From Marasmius tenuissimus (lineage: Eukaryota; Basidiomycota; Agaricomycetes; Agaricales; Marasmiaceae): a stretch of 64,000 bases of DNA. The position numbers and the translations under genes were made by a program. How positions within the stretch are numbered: position 1 is the stretch's first letter; each line of letters begins with the position of its first letter. The notes below the pieces were generated by a model that did not search any database, was not told where the DNA came from, and saw only the letters and a program-made list of their open reading frames with translations. Location of the stretch: positions 2,170,001 through 2,234,000 of the forward strand of contig JAQOTA010000054.1 in assembly GCA_029532415.1 (NCBI GenBank). The letters are read 5' to 3'. Shown one piece after another: positions 38,454 to 49,196 of the stretch.

Positions 38454-39164
38454 AAAAACTGTAATTCACCTCTTCTGATTCTGCTTCGACGACACACTTT
38501 CTTGGGCCTGCGTAGATTTATGGAACAGAACGGACGCTTTGTTTATCGATCTTCACGATGGATTTGTTCACGGCGGAATTATTCAAACGACATGTACGAG
38601 TACGACCCCTTCTTATTCCTTTTCTATAGGATTTCGCCATCCTCTGCTTTACTTGACATATACGTACCTTGAGCATAACTACTGCTCTGATAGTTACCCT
38701 ACCTCATAATTAATGACATTAGAAACATACCCATTCCTTTTGAGAGATAAGTAGAACACGTTGAGTACACAGTCATTCGTTCCAAAATAGCCCTTCGTTC
38801 TTTCAATACAAACTTGCTGACATATAGCATTCCCACACCACTAGGCGTAATGAAGATCCGCGAACAGGACTTCGCATGCAATTCAAGTTAAACATGCTAC
38901 GCAGTGCGGATGCGATGTCAAAGATCGAACGTACGAGACACGTTTATTCATGGCAATATTGTCAATTGTAAGGTATGTACAAGTAGAAACAGAGTGAACG
39001 AGTGTATGAAGGTATCAGTCCTTCAGATCAGATGAAAGTGACCCTTGTTGGCCTAGGTGGAAAGTAGTAGCAATCGTTCCAAAATATGAGAGAGAATAAC
39101 ATATATAGAGAAAATGATTTGAAAACTACGAAACACAAGAATACCCTATAACGGAGGTGAAAGC
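38454..39164. other. Convergent 3' region, no gene seen
   Basis: About 700 bp between the ABC transporter stop (plus) and the VAP stop (minus), AT-rich with no recognisable coding content. Confidence 0.5.
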
Positions 39165-40529
39165 TTAGAAGAATAGGTAGGTAGTGATGAACACGAGAAG
39201 AGAAATTACAACGACCACTTGTAGAGGAACACCCTCCTGCGACAAGGGCTCGTCAATCATCGTTCCGACATCACTGCCAGGTACGGTGGACATATCATCC
39301 GACAGTCTCCTTGAGCGCTTACGAAGCTCAGTCGTCGGAGGTGCAGCTGCCGCCAGCAGAGATCGGAGTCTTTCAATTTCAGCCCTTGCTTCTTTGAGAT
39401 CAGCCTCAAGCTCAGCTGTGATGGCGGGAGCGGGCGCAGGTGGTGGCGGCAATGGTGCAGGAATGGGCACGGGTTCCGGAGCAGAACGAGGTGCAGGAGG
39501 AGGTGGGGGAGGCGGTTGAACCTGGATGTGAGCAGGAGTGTCTGCAGGAGGTTCGACGGGTGGCGGTTGGACGAATACTGAAACCGGTGGAGGATGCTGC
39601 GGCTCTTCGTGCGCGGCACTGAAATCTTCATGATGGCTGGGGCCAGCATTGTCGTGTATAGAGGAACGGCTGAAATCGGGGATAGCGTGATGGCCGTTGA
39701 TACCAGACTGTTTTGGACGGGTGGTGGCAAATTGCTAAAGAAAACAGATCATGTCGAGCTCAGCGTTTTCAACAGAGAAGAACGTACACTGTCTCCTATA
39801 AAAGAGCTCTGGTTCGCGGGAAGCTCCTGACTCTGGTTTGCGGCAGGATCGAAGCTCTGGTTCGCGGCATTCTCGTCCTCTTCCTCCAAAGTTTGTCCCT
39901 CAGGGGGCAAGTAAACGACCTTGAGTTTCTGTTGATGTACGGCATCCGGTCCGCCGGTTGCTTCGGCTCCAGACCACTGGAGTTCACGATGTGTGCATTG
40001 AGTGTTAATGTTGGGTCGAAAATGCGAACGAACGCACCATTTCAGCCAGAGGCTTCTGGTCTTTTTCGGGAGTGATGATGGTACTCTGAATCAAGAATTT
40101 GTCCTTGCATTTGGCGTTGAGCGGTGGTTCTTCCTTCATGGGTTGTAGCATGACTAAGGTGAGCAACAGAAAAAGATGAGGCAATATGTCTCGTGGAAGA
40201 TAGGCAGGAAAACGTACCTGCGACCTCAGCACTTTGTCCCGGCTCGACTCGCCCAGAATTGGGTCGTACACAGTACAACTAGGTGCAACAGCCTTTAGTC
40301 AAATTTGCTAGTCATATGAGCTAATTTTCGTACCTTTGGGGCTGTTGTTTTGACCTTGAAAGCCACTGGTTGATTATGGGGGTTGGTGATAGTCAGCGTT
40401 CTCTTCACGAGAACGGTCAACGGGCCTACAAAGAAAAAACATATGAGAAAATTGGGATAGACTTCAGCAATAAAAGGTATGCTGACGAGTAAACCCAAGG
40501 GAAGAACTGGGATTGAGGTAGACAGACAT
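39165..40529 (-). CDS. VAP/Scs2-type MSP-domain ER membrane protein
   Basis: Tail-anchored ER protein that binds FFAT-motif partners at membrane contact sites. The start MSVYLNPSSSLGFTRPLTVL is restored by splicing at about 40445-40488. The MSP domain continues with VKRTLTITNPHNQPVAFKVK, TTAPKLYCVRPNSGRVEPG and KDKFLIQSTIITPEKD. Then come three ANQS units (about 39795-39870), a long proline-rich stretch (VQPPPVEPPADTP, QPPPPPPPAPRSAPEPVP), a coiled coil (ELEADLKEARAEIERLRSLL) and a C-terminal anchor (LQVVVVISLLVFITTYLFF). MSP, coiled coil and tail anchor are the standard VAP order; the proline-rich insert is longer than usual. Confidence 0.9.
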
Positions 40530-41085
40530 GATGGAGTGGTTGGGGGAAGGGGGAAGAGAGTGAACAATTGTAACTGTGACGCGGCGGACATATGTTCCTG
40601 CTGCCGGCCACGTGGTTCCGTCCCTCCCTTGTGTCCTGCTCCCAACGCTTCAAACGCCTCATGGTTTCGTCGTGGCCCAGCTCTGAACGGATATGAATTC
40701 ATGAATCAGATTCTTTAAAACACGCTGAAGACGCAGTTCAAGAGTCTCAATTTACGCAGGCCAGGTCTGACGCGAAATCCAAAAAATTAACTGACATCAT
40801 CCAGTCGTTCGGGAACGCAGAAAGCGTCTAAACCGACAGGCACTTGATGCACTGAGCGTTAAAACGTTGAAGTCTTGATTCATAGCCTATTTGACCGTCA
40901 AGGATCAAGCTTAGGTGTTTTCATGAGAAGCCTCAGCATGCGTAGATCTGACTTCTCCGTTCTGCAAGATGCAAAATTTCACGTTTAATCCTGTTCTGTG
41001 AGTAGTACGATACGAGCTACATGGTCGTCGACAGATCAACCATTCCCGCCACCATCAAAATTCCCTAGTACTTGGATCTGCAGAC
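40530..41085. other. Intergenic stretch, no gene seen
   Basis: Upstream of the VAP gene and downstream of the GH131 gene, both minus. It should contain the VAP promoter and GH131 3' UTR. An open frame continuing upstream of the VAP start carries no domain. Confidence 0.5.
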
Positions 41086-42569
41086 TTACAGGCACTGTCA
41101 GAAACCCAGGTCAGTGAACTTGCCGCACGGAAGACGACCGGAGATATTATTCACCTGAGAGTAGTAAGGCGCGCTAACATCCTTGCATGTGTAGGGACTC
41201 TCGCACGTAGTTGGTCCGTTGTAACCAGTGCCTATCAAGGACAAGACAACGTGTGAGAGGAGCTCAAAGGCGGCCTCGATCTTCAAACTCACCCCCGCAT
41301 TGACCATAGTGCGTTTGTACCGGTCCAGTCGCAGTCGTGGACGACGAAGTCGGGGGGTTGCTAGTCGCGGGTGTACTGACGGGTGGCTGAGTGGTCGCGC
41401 CACTGCCAGCACCTGTAGAGGCGGCAGAACCGCTCCCAATGGCCGTGGTGATGGGCCCGTTCTCTACGTAGACACCCGAGAAGTACCAGTCTTCAGCTGC
41501 GGCGTTAGCCTGAATACGCAAGACTCCCAGATGCCAGTCGGCAGAGTTGGTAGACGTCGAGGCTGCGACGTTTTGCACAACCTTTGTCAGAGGGCTAGAG
41601 CCCGTAGAAGCCCAAAGTCCGACGGTGTTAGATGAGAACTAGAAAAAGGGCCGCGGATTTCAGACGGCTGATCAGGTCCCCTAATCGAACGACTTACGTT
41701 GATATCGTACGCGAAATTGAACCAGGTGTTTGCAGTGAAGTCAGTGCTCCATTTCGCGACACCTCCGACCATCCATTGTAGGTTGTTTCCGCTCAAACCG
41801 TACTTGAGCTACGGATAGGGCCTTAGTATGAGCCGCAGCATTGATTATCGTGGGGGAGAACTCACCTCAGTGAAATGACTCTCGAAGAACGCGACCTATG
41901 AAACTGATGTTGAGATCGATGTTTATAATACCTTGCACGGGATCGGTACCTGGTGCTCGAGGGTGGACTACGCAGGGAAGGGATTTAGCGAACCCCAGTC
42001 TCTCTATGGATAAACCGTACTCACAACCGGGGCATTGGTGGTAGTCCTCTTCACGGAAAAGTGATAGAAAAGGTTCCCAGTTCCCAGATTGGCCGAGGTT
42101 TGAGGAATAAGTTCAGTCCTTGCCATGGTTTGCCTGGGCAAACTGTGAGCAACTCGAAACACGGGTTGTGCAACATCCCACTCACCCGTTCCAGGTAGCA
42201 CCAGAGTCAATTGTAGCCTTAAGCCCGCGCTGCTCGGAGGTCATGGCCGGGTTCTTGTAAGACGCGTCCAGCCCGAGATAATGCGACGTGTTCTGGCTTC
42301 CATGGATGTACTGAACATACAGAGCCGTTAGAAAGACTTCGTGCGGACCCGTTCATTTGTACGAACCCATTGGTAGGTACCGACTTGGTTTGCCCAAGAC
42401 CCTAAGCCAGCGTCAGTACCTGGCTTGGCTGGACGAAACGGAGAAGGGACCCACATTTATCGAAGTCAGCTGGGGTGGTGTAGGGATTGAAGCTTCCGTC
42501 CCAAAGCTTGGTCCCAGCGGACGCGGTGCTAGCCAAGAGAGCAAAAGTAGTGATGGCGAGAGGGAACAT
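41086..42569 (-). CDS. Secreted GH131 beta-glucanase with C-terminal CBM1
   Basis: Predicted extracellular glucanase; characterised GH131 enzymes cut beta-1,3/1,6- and beta-1,4-glucans. Signal peptide MFPLAITTFALLASTASA, then the catalytic domain: GTKLWDGSFNPYTTPADFDK, YIHGSQNTSHYLGLD, NPAMTSEQRGLKATIDSGAT, WNGQTMARTELIPQTSANL, WMVGGVAKWSTDFTANTWFN and WHLGVLRIQAN. A Ser/Thr/Pro linker (STPATSNPPTSSSTTATGP) leads to a CBM1 (THYGQCGGTGYNGPTTCESP, YTCKDVSAPYYSQ-CL) with all four cysteines and the aromatic face. The last coding exon is only nine bases (41086-41094): Cys, Leu, stop. A TATA-like TATAAAT lies about 40 bp upstream of the ATG (42609-42615, minus). Fits a plant-cell-wall-degrading life style. 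Confidence 0.9.
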
Positions 42570-42608
42570 GTTGTCTCGATACAGCTTGTGAATAGAACCA
42601 AGCGAGGC

Positions 42609-42615
42609 ATTTATA
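42609..42615 (-). promoter_or_regulatory. TATA box of the GH131 gene
   Basis: On the minus strand the sequence reads TATAAAT about 40 bp before the GH131 start codon, typical for an inducible secreted-enzyme gene. Confidence 0.5.
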
Positions 42616-42866
42616 ATTACCAGCTGCTGAATATCGGTAAACCATCGCTACCACTCGCTGCTCGAGGGAAAACGCAGGATAAACGTCGGTCGTCGGCAAA
42701 ACAGTGAATTGCATCATTTTTATCGACGCTCGGAGAATCCAAAGGGTAATCCACGATGGTCTCGAGGAGTAGCAATACATACAGGATTAAGTGGTTCCGT
42801 AAAAAGTATGTGGTATCGTAGAAAAAATATCACTAGATGGTCGAACGCAAAGATAAAAAATCAACA

Positions 42867-45800
42867 TCACCGAGACGGTGCCAGATTCTTGAACATCCAT
42901 GAAGTAAGCCATGACTTTTGAGTCCGTGCCTTCTCAGCTTCAGCCTCCTCCTGTTCCAAGCGGCTTTGGAAGGCTGCGCGTTCCTCGGCCAAAACTTCGT
43001 GGTAGATAGCACGATTAGCGGAGATGTTCGGTGCTCTCTTCAATGGCGGCGGCTCTAGGGATATACGAGACGCGGTAGTATTAGGGTCAGACAGCACCAA
43101 TTCAGCCTGAGCATGGGTGTCAGGCCTGGCATCCGGATCACCTGCTGATCGTGAACGCTCGATGGGAGTAGGAGAAACAATGGACATAATTGAATTGGAT
43201 TTCCCCGGCGGACGTAGTGTCTCTGAGAACGAGCGATAGGATCCAGGTGGTGGTTTACCAGAGAGCGAAGTGCTCGGTTGTCTGACCAGCAGGCCTCCGC
43301 TGTCTGCAGTGCTCGGTCGACGACGAAAGGTGGAAGGTCTTCTTTGTCGAGTTACGTCCTCCACATCGTCCTTTGCTTCTGCTCTTTTGGCGAGGATACC
43401 AGGAAGATCGATTGATTCAGAGCCATCGACTTGCTCCGGCTCGGAGGTGAAAGGAACAGTGAGGCTGTCCGGCTCAGAGGATGGGGAAGAGGGAAGCGAA
43501 GAAGTCTGTGAAGCCGGAGAGCCCGTTTCTGCGGGGGCCGTCCAGCTTCCTATCTGACCAGCCGACGGTTCAAAGGCAATGGCCACCTTGAGGTCCACGG
43601 TGTCATCGAGGTTCAAGACCCCGCACGGGTCACGAGGAAGCCATAGAGCGTTATCGATGATTCTCGTATAGTATGGGTTGTCGTAAGGAAGGTCAATGTT
43701 GTACAAGTCATCCCATGGTACTGGAGGAGGATGAGGAGTCACTGGTCCACTCGCAGTCTCCACAGGCGTCTGGGGTGCAGGTACTGGTACCGAAAAGGCC
43801 TCCCAATGTTCAGCGGCCGAAGTGGACACCTTGACATTGAGCGACGAAGGGGTGGCCATAGAAGAAGCAGTAGGTAACGACCTGAATCGAGAGAACCTCG
43901 ACTCATCATGAGCAGCAGTGCGAAACGGTATCGGATGACGCTGCTGGGGGTGAGAGGGACGATGCCGGAGGGTGGCATACGAGAAAGATACCCAAGCGGG
44001 TAGACGCCAAGTAGCTTCAGGATCCTGGTCATTCGTATCCAGGAGCTCAGGTCCAGTCCTCTCGTTTTCACCTTCGGTCGGCTGCCGGCTTTGGCCACCT
44101 TCGATGTCCTCTTCTGTAGCGGGCGTGGGTCCTGATCCACATACGATTTCGGCTTCGGCCACGTCGTCTGCTTCGAACATCGCGCGACAAGTTCGTGTGA
44201 TGCTATTCGAGGGTAAGATAGGAGTGGAAAATAAGAAGCAGGCTGTTCTTGACTCACTAGATCTTCACCACAGCGGTGAAAGCAATCAAGAAACCAGCCA
44301 ACCCAACGTTGACTTCCTTCTTGAGGACAACCATGTAAGCAAGAAAAACTGCCTGAGGAGATTGTAAGCTTCAGGTTTCCTGGGCCAAGTCCGTTATGAC
44401 ACACCTGAGCTAAGATCAGGCCTATTCCAATCCACAATGTCAGCGATTCCCATTGCGTGTTTGCAAACGCTTTTCACGCACCATCAAGGGAGTACCGAAT
44501 CATCCTGATAAGTAAGAGTTGACCGTTTCCTTCATAATGCTTAGCATAGACGTGTATCAACTACAGGACTGTGGTGAGTGTGATGTGCTTGAAGAAGAGG
44601 GTGGCCGTTATGCTCACCTGGTTCTTCATAACGCCGGTCTCGACGAAAAAGTAGATGCATCCGAATGGAAGGACGAAAGGGTTCAGAACAGAGAAGACCA
44701 AGAGAACATGAATGACGAGAAGGTGTGTGGGAAGCCAATCTAATCGAGAGATTTGAGTGTCAAAAGCTGGAGAATAGAGCAGGTGACTTACAGTAAAAAT
44801 TGAGTGTACGAGGCCGTATCCCGACCGCGCGCTTTCGCCTGGTGGGAGAGTGACCGATGAACAATTGCTAGACATGCATAACGACCGACTTACGGTGTGA
44901 CCTGGCGACTCGTAGAAGGATACATGATCAGCGGAAGCTAGATATGATGGTATGAGTACGTGGCACAGATCGCGCGTTCTAGGACATACTCCGACTGAGA
45001 AAAAACGATCAGTATTGTGCAAAAGTTACAGCCAAACAACACTTACGCAAGGCAATCTCAAATCCACCATGCATAGCAAGAGTGAAGATAACTACATATC
45101 ATCAGACTTATCAGTACGATAACAGGCCAGCAGAGAAACGGAAACTCACGCCATCCGACGTAGAATGGTCCGGCAGACGGAAAACTAGTGGCAACGATGT
45201 TTAAGATGTCCGGACTTCCGGTGTTTGTTCGAAACGTGTCTAAGACGGATTGCAATGCCGCAGTCCCGACGCAGAAGAAAACCAAGACGTTAACGATGAG
45301 AAACTTGTAATATCGTGTCATGATGCGATCGTGAAGGCCGGAGAGCGTCAGAATCGTGTGCGCCTTTTTGGCGATGAGTAACAGTATTAGCGGGATGAGG
45401 AGAGCAAGGAGGGCGACTAGCAGTGTGGGCACAAATGATTGAATGACTTCTTCTTCAAAAGGGTGTTTGTCGAGATAGGTCCTCTGCATTGGGTATTAGC
45501 CTAGATGGAAACAAAGCCTTCTGGTTCGCTCACCAGGCCCGGCCAGAAAGCACTGATATTCTGGATTGAAACAAGACCAACGAAAAGTGACACGGGGAAG
45601 ATCCAAAAAATCGTGAACGCCCTGCAAGGGTTGTGTAAGTTACGGAAGACAAAGGATCTCCTCTTGCACTAACCAAACACCTAAGCTAACGACCCAATCC
45701 TTGACAAACTAATAGGCATGAAGAATGAGTGCGTGGCGACGCTGAGAGGGGAACAGGCCTTACCTCTACATTGTATGAAGACTTCATCACCCTTACCCAA

Positions 45801-47829
45801 TCGAGGTCTTGGTATTGAGGTGCCATAGTGACTATGCATGTGAGGGGGTTGTGAGGATGAACAGCGAGATAGTTGCAAGCCTTTCTGGCGTCGCCGGGTT
45901 TCGCGAACGTGACGAATGCGGTCGACACTGGATCGTACTTGTTCACGGGCTTGGAACGGTTTTCGGTGATCAAGTCATTAAGAAGATTGAGCTTTGCAGT
46001 ATAGTAGTCGATGGATGGGACCGCTTTGCCACGGAAAAGGTGCGAAAGCCTCACGAGGGGCTGGTAGGCGTGAAGGGTGTTACGAGGAAGGCTGAGGAGC
46101 GCGTCCCATACAGTTTTGTTTCGCCGCTTGTGGCCCGGTGTGGATGGAGGATATGCCGATGCGGGGGATATCACCGTGTCTGTATCATCGTCTTGGGAAC
46201 CCTCTGTACGAAGTTTTCTAAACGCGGCTCGGCTAATTTTCATGCCCTGTTTTAGCTTCCCGGTATCCTCCATTAGTCCAAATTCGTCGACAAAAGGTCC
46301 CAATGTCTTGACAAGTAGATCCATTCTCTCTTCCTCGCTCAGTACACCCTCTTGAGAGCCATCCCCCTGTTCGACATCGATAGCGGCTTTTCGCTTTGTT
46401 CCAATCAAGGCAGCCCTGGAGTTACTGCGAGCGAAAGGTTTAAGATCCTCCTTGCGCTTCATTGCACTCTTAACATCGTATAGGGCCTTCTGGGCCAGCT
46501 TTATATGAGCTGTCTCCAGTAACCGCAAGATTTCCTCTCGCCTCTCGAGTAGCGATGAGAGCTCCGTCATCTTGCGAGTTACTACGACGCGTTCGATCAC
46601 TGGCTTATCGTCTGGATTGGACTGAGATCCGGACGTTGGACCATTCTCATCGCTGCTCCGTGCAAGCTGCACAGGTATTTTCCTTGCGTGGTTGAAGATA
46701 AAGGCCAGGGACTTGTTAATAAAACCAGGCTGGGTCGTAGAGTTTACGCCCAGCGCCGGCTTTTCGAGTTTCCGCGACATGTAGTATTCGAAGTATTCCT
46801 GGAGCGTCTTCTCGTCTCGAAGCTGAGGAGGAATGTTGGTAACCATGATCGTACGAAAACGGAGTCCATCATTCGAGAAATCGACCTCCTCAGGTTGTAT
46901 ATCTGTAAAGGAGTATTGGGGATGGGGGTGAGGGTAGTATTTCTTGTCGGTCGGTGGGTTCTGAGCACGACGAGCAATGTTCTCGGCACGCATCTTGAAC
47001 GCCCCATGCATGATCCAAAACAAGTTGGCGATCCATGTGAGGGTGACCCAAAATAAGAGACATATGTGAATCCAGAGAAGGCCTTTGCCGTGTTGGGAGC
47101 CGACTAGGGAGGAGATAGATGCACGTGTCATCGACTTGGTGGATATATCGTCTTCGGAGAATTCAAGATGAATGGGGAATAGAATGGGAAAGGTCGTTAA
47201 AACGTGAAGTAGGGTGAACCAGACTAAGTCGGGGCAAGAAGATCAGATGAGTGTTCCCACAGATGTGGGGGGTTGAACTTACAGCAGCCTCGAAGAAAAC
47301 GTATATATAAAGCAGCGTCGAGACCTCGAAGTTCGTTCAGTTTGTCCTCCGGAAAACGGACTGCTTGAGGAACCCAAGATAAAGGCCATCCTCGAGGGGT
47401 TGGTGGCGAAGGAAATCTGAATTGAGTAGTGTTGAAATGTCAATCTGTGGTTAAGGGTCTGCGAATTGAGTTTCTAACCTTGCCCAACTTCTGCCTTGGT
47501 ACAAACTGCATAAAGGAGTCAGTATCCATACCAAAATCGGACGACTGAAAATTAGTTGAAACCCCCTGAAGAAATACTCACTATCCAAATTCCCAAGTTT
47601 CTCTGCTGCCCAACGTCTCGTCATCCTTGTATTCCTTCTTCCCTCTCCTCGTCCGTTTCATGAGTTCTTGGCCACCGACACATAGCACTGTTATTCCGAT
47701 TGCAATGACCGTTTGATTTATCAGACCACTATTGACAGAGGGAGGTATTAGCACACGAGCGTCAATATTCCAGAGGTAGCGTCCTCACCTGTAGTTCTTT
47801 GAGAACGGTCGTGTTTGAATATCAGTCAT
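42867..47829 (-). CDS. CSC1/OSCA-like (DUF221) cation channel with long C-tail
   Basis: Multipass hyperosmolality/mechanosensitive cation channel family. The start MTDIQTRPFSKNYS leads to the first helix (GLINQTVIAIGITVLCVGGQ). Two further N-terminal helices precede the large cytosolic RRM-like loop (RFRTIMVTNIPPQLRDEKTL through STAFVTFAKPGDARKACNYL). The channel core includes TLLVALLALLIPLILLLIAK, YKFLIVNVLVFFCVGTAALQ, FYVGWLIFTLAMHGGFEIAL, LNPFVLPFGCIYFFVETGVM and GLILAQV. After the last helix (VGLAGFLIAFTAVVKIFVTR) comes a roughly 430-residue Ser/Pro-rich cytosolic tail ending SWMFKNLAPSR. The tail keeps the family block PYDNPYYTRIIDNALWLPRDP, so it is genuine. The cytosolic loop is also longer than in yeast Csc1. 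Confidence 0.9.
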
Positions 47830-48162
47830 TGAGGGAAAAAATAAACCACAGAATTTCGCGCAAGTGTTAGAGGCAACTTCAAGGAAGTAGCATGGGAGAA
47901 GTAGACAAAGATGACAGCCGTGAGGGGGCTTCGACTACCAGAATTAACTCGACTGAGATCATATCACGTGACCGGCAATTTTTCCGCATGGAACCGACGG
48001 TCACACTCCGAGACGGCGACGGAAGAGTCGAGATCGACCAGGTTTCAAGATATCCGCCTCGAACTCAGGCCATTATTTGGAGCGGATCGTTCAGGAGGTC
48101 ACCGCCCCGCGCAGCAATGGGATTAAAGATGAACAATATCAATATCAATTCTATAGCCGACT
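47830..48162. other. Intergenic stretch, no gene seen
   Basis: Promoter side of the CSC1-like gene and 3' side of NDUFS4, both minus. A plus-strand frame covering 47892-48317 overlaps NDUFS4 antisense and has no recognisable content. Confidence 0.5.
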
Positions 48163-48958
48163 CTACTTTGTCTTGCAGATACGAAGCTTGTTGGGGTTGT
48201 AAAGATAGTTCTCGCTGTAGTTCTTCGGTGGAATGCGTTCGACAGTTTCGGGTTGGCTGGAAGCACGATGTTATCCAAAGCAAATATGAGAGGGTTCGAG
48301 ACGAGACGTACATATAATAATCCCAGCCTGAAATGACAAAACGAAGCGTCAATCTGAAGGACATAGGACAAGAATGAAGGTGACATACCTTGCTTCTCAG
48401 CAAAGTGCATGGCATCCTCTTTGGAGCGGAAGGAGAGTCGAGTGCCCTGCATGTAATCGGCCCTGGAATTGACAATGAAATTCGAAAGCCGTGAATATCC
48501 ACACAGAGTATACCATGGAACTGTTACGCACGAACTGGCCCATCCCATCAAAGGGTTCTCCCAACGACCACCACCTTGCAGAATGTCGAAATCTATCCTC
48601 CACCTACCCGACTTCCCAGGTCCGCTTTGCATGGTGTTACGAGTGGGCTTGTAGATGCGAACGGCACGATGGCGGAGTTCCACTGGAGAATGAACCCCCC
48701 TCATGAGTGACCGTTGAATCATACTTGAGTACACGCTTTGAACGCACCAGGAGCACCGCTTACAACGTCTGCGACCATAACATCACGAGCAGGGGCAGGA
48801 GTAGTCACAGACGTTTCCACCTTTTCAGTATTCTGAATCGCAGCGGTACCCGTGGACGTTGAGTTAGAGGCTAATCGTATAGCACCCTGTATTGTTGTGG
48901 GCGCTCTTCGAGCAGACGTAGCTGCGAGTCTGCAGCTACGGAGTAGAGAAGAAGACAT
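48163..48958 (-). CDS. Complex I subunit NDUFS4 (18/21 kDa Fe-S protein 4)
   Basis: Accessory subunit of mitochondrial NADH:ubiquinone oxidoreductase needed for late assembly. The N-terminus (MSSSLLRSCRLAATSARRAP) is a basic, Ser/Arg-rich mitochondrial presequence. The ETC-complex-I domain follows: ELRHRAVRIYKPTRNTMQSG, GKSGRWRIDFDILQGGGRWE, NPLMGWASSADYMQGTRLSF, RSKEDAMHFAEKQGWDYYV. The conserved C-terminus IPPKNYSENYLYNPNKLRIC ends TK with the stop at 48163-48165. It is split by at least four short introns and looks intact. Confidence 0.94.
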
Positions 48959-49196
48959 GAGGAACGGTAGTGGTTGTTTCGACTTCGCGGTGGAGGTCGC
49001 GGCAGGAGCAGGGAGGTTTGTTTGTTCCGAGGGACATAGACAAACATCCGTTTATGGCAGTTGTTACACCAAATGCCAGATGGCAAAAACACCATACAGT
49101 AGCATACAGTACACTCATAACTAAAAATTGGTAGAAATACAGTGCAGCTACAACCGAAAGTCCATAAGCAATATCAAGAGCAACGCAGTTCAAAGA

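Noticed and set aside
39184..39519. Glycine-rich plus-strand frame (poly-Gly end)
   Set aside because: Mirror of the proline-rich segment of the VAP gene on the other strand.
47892..48317. 141-residue plus-strand frame over the 3' part of NDUFS4
   Set aside because: It is antisense to well-supported NDUFS4 exons and has no recognisable domain.
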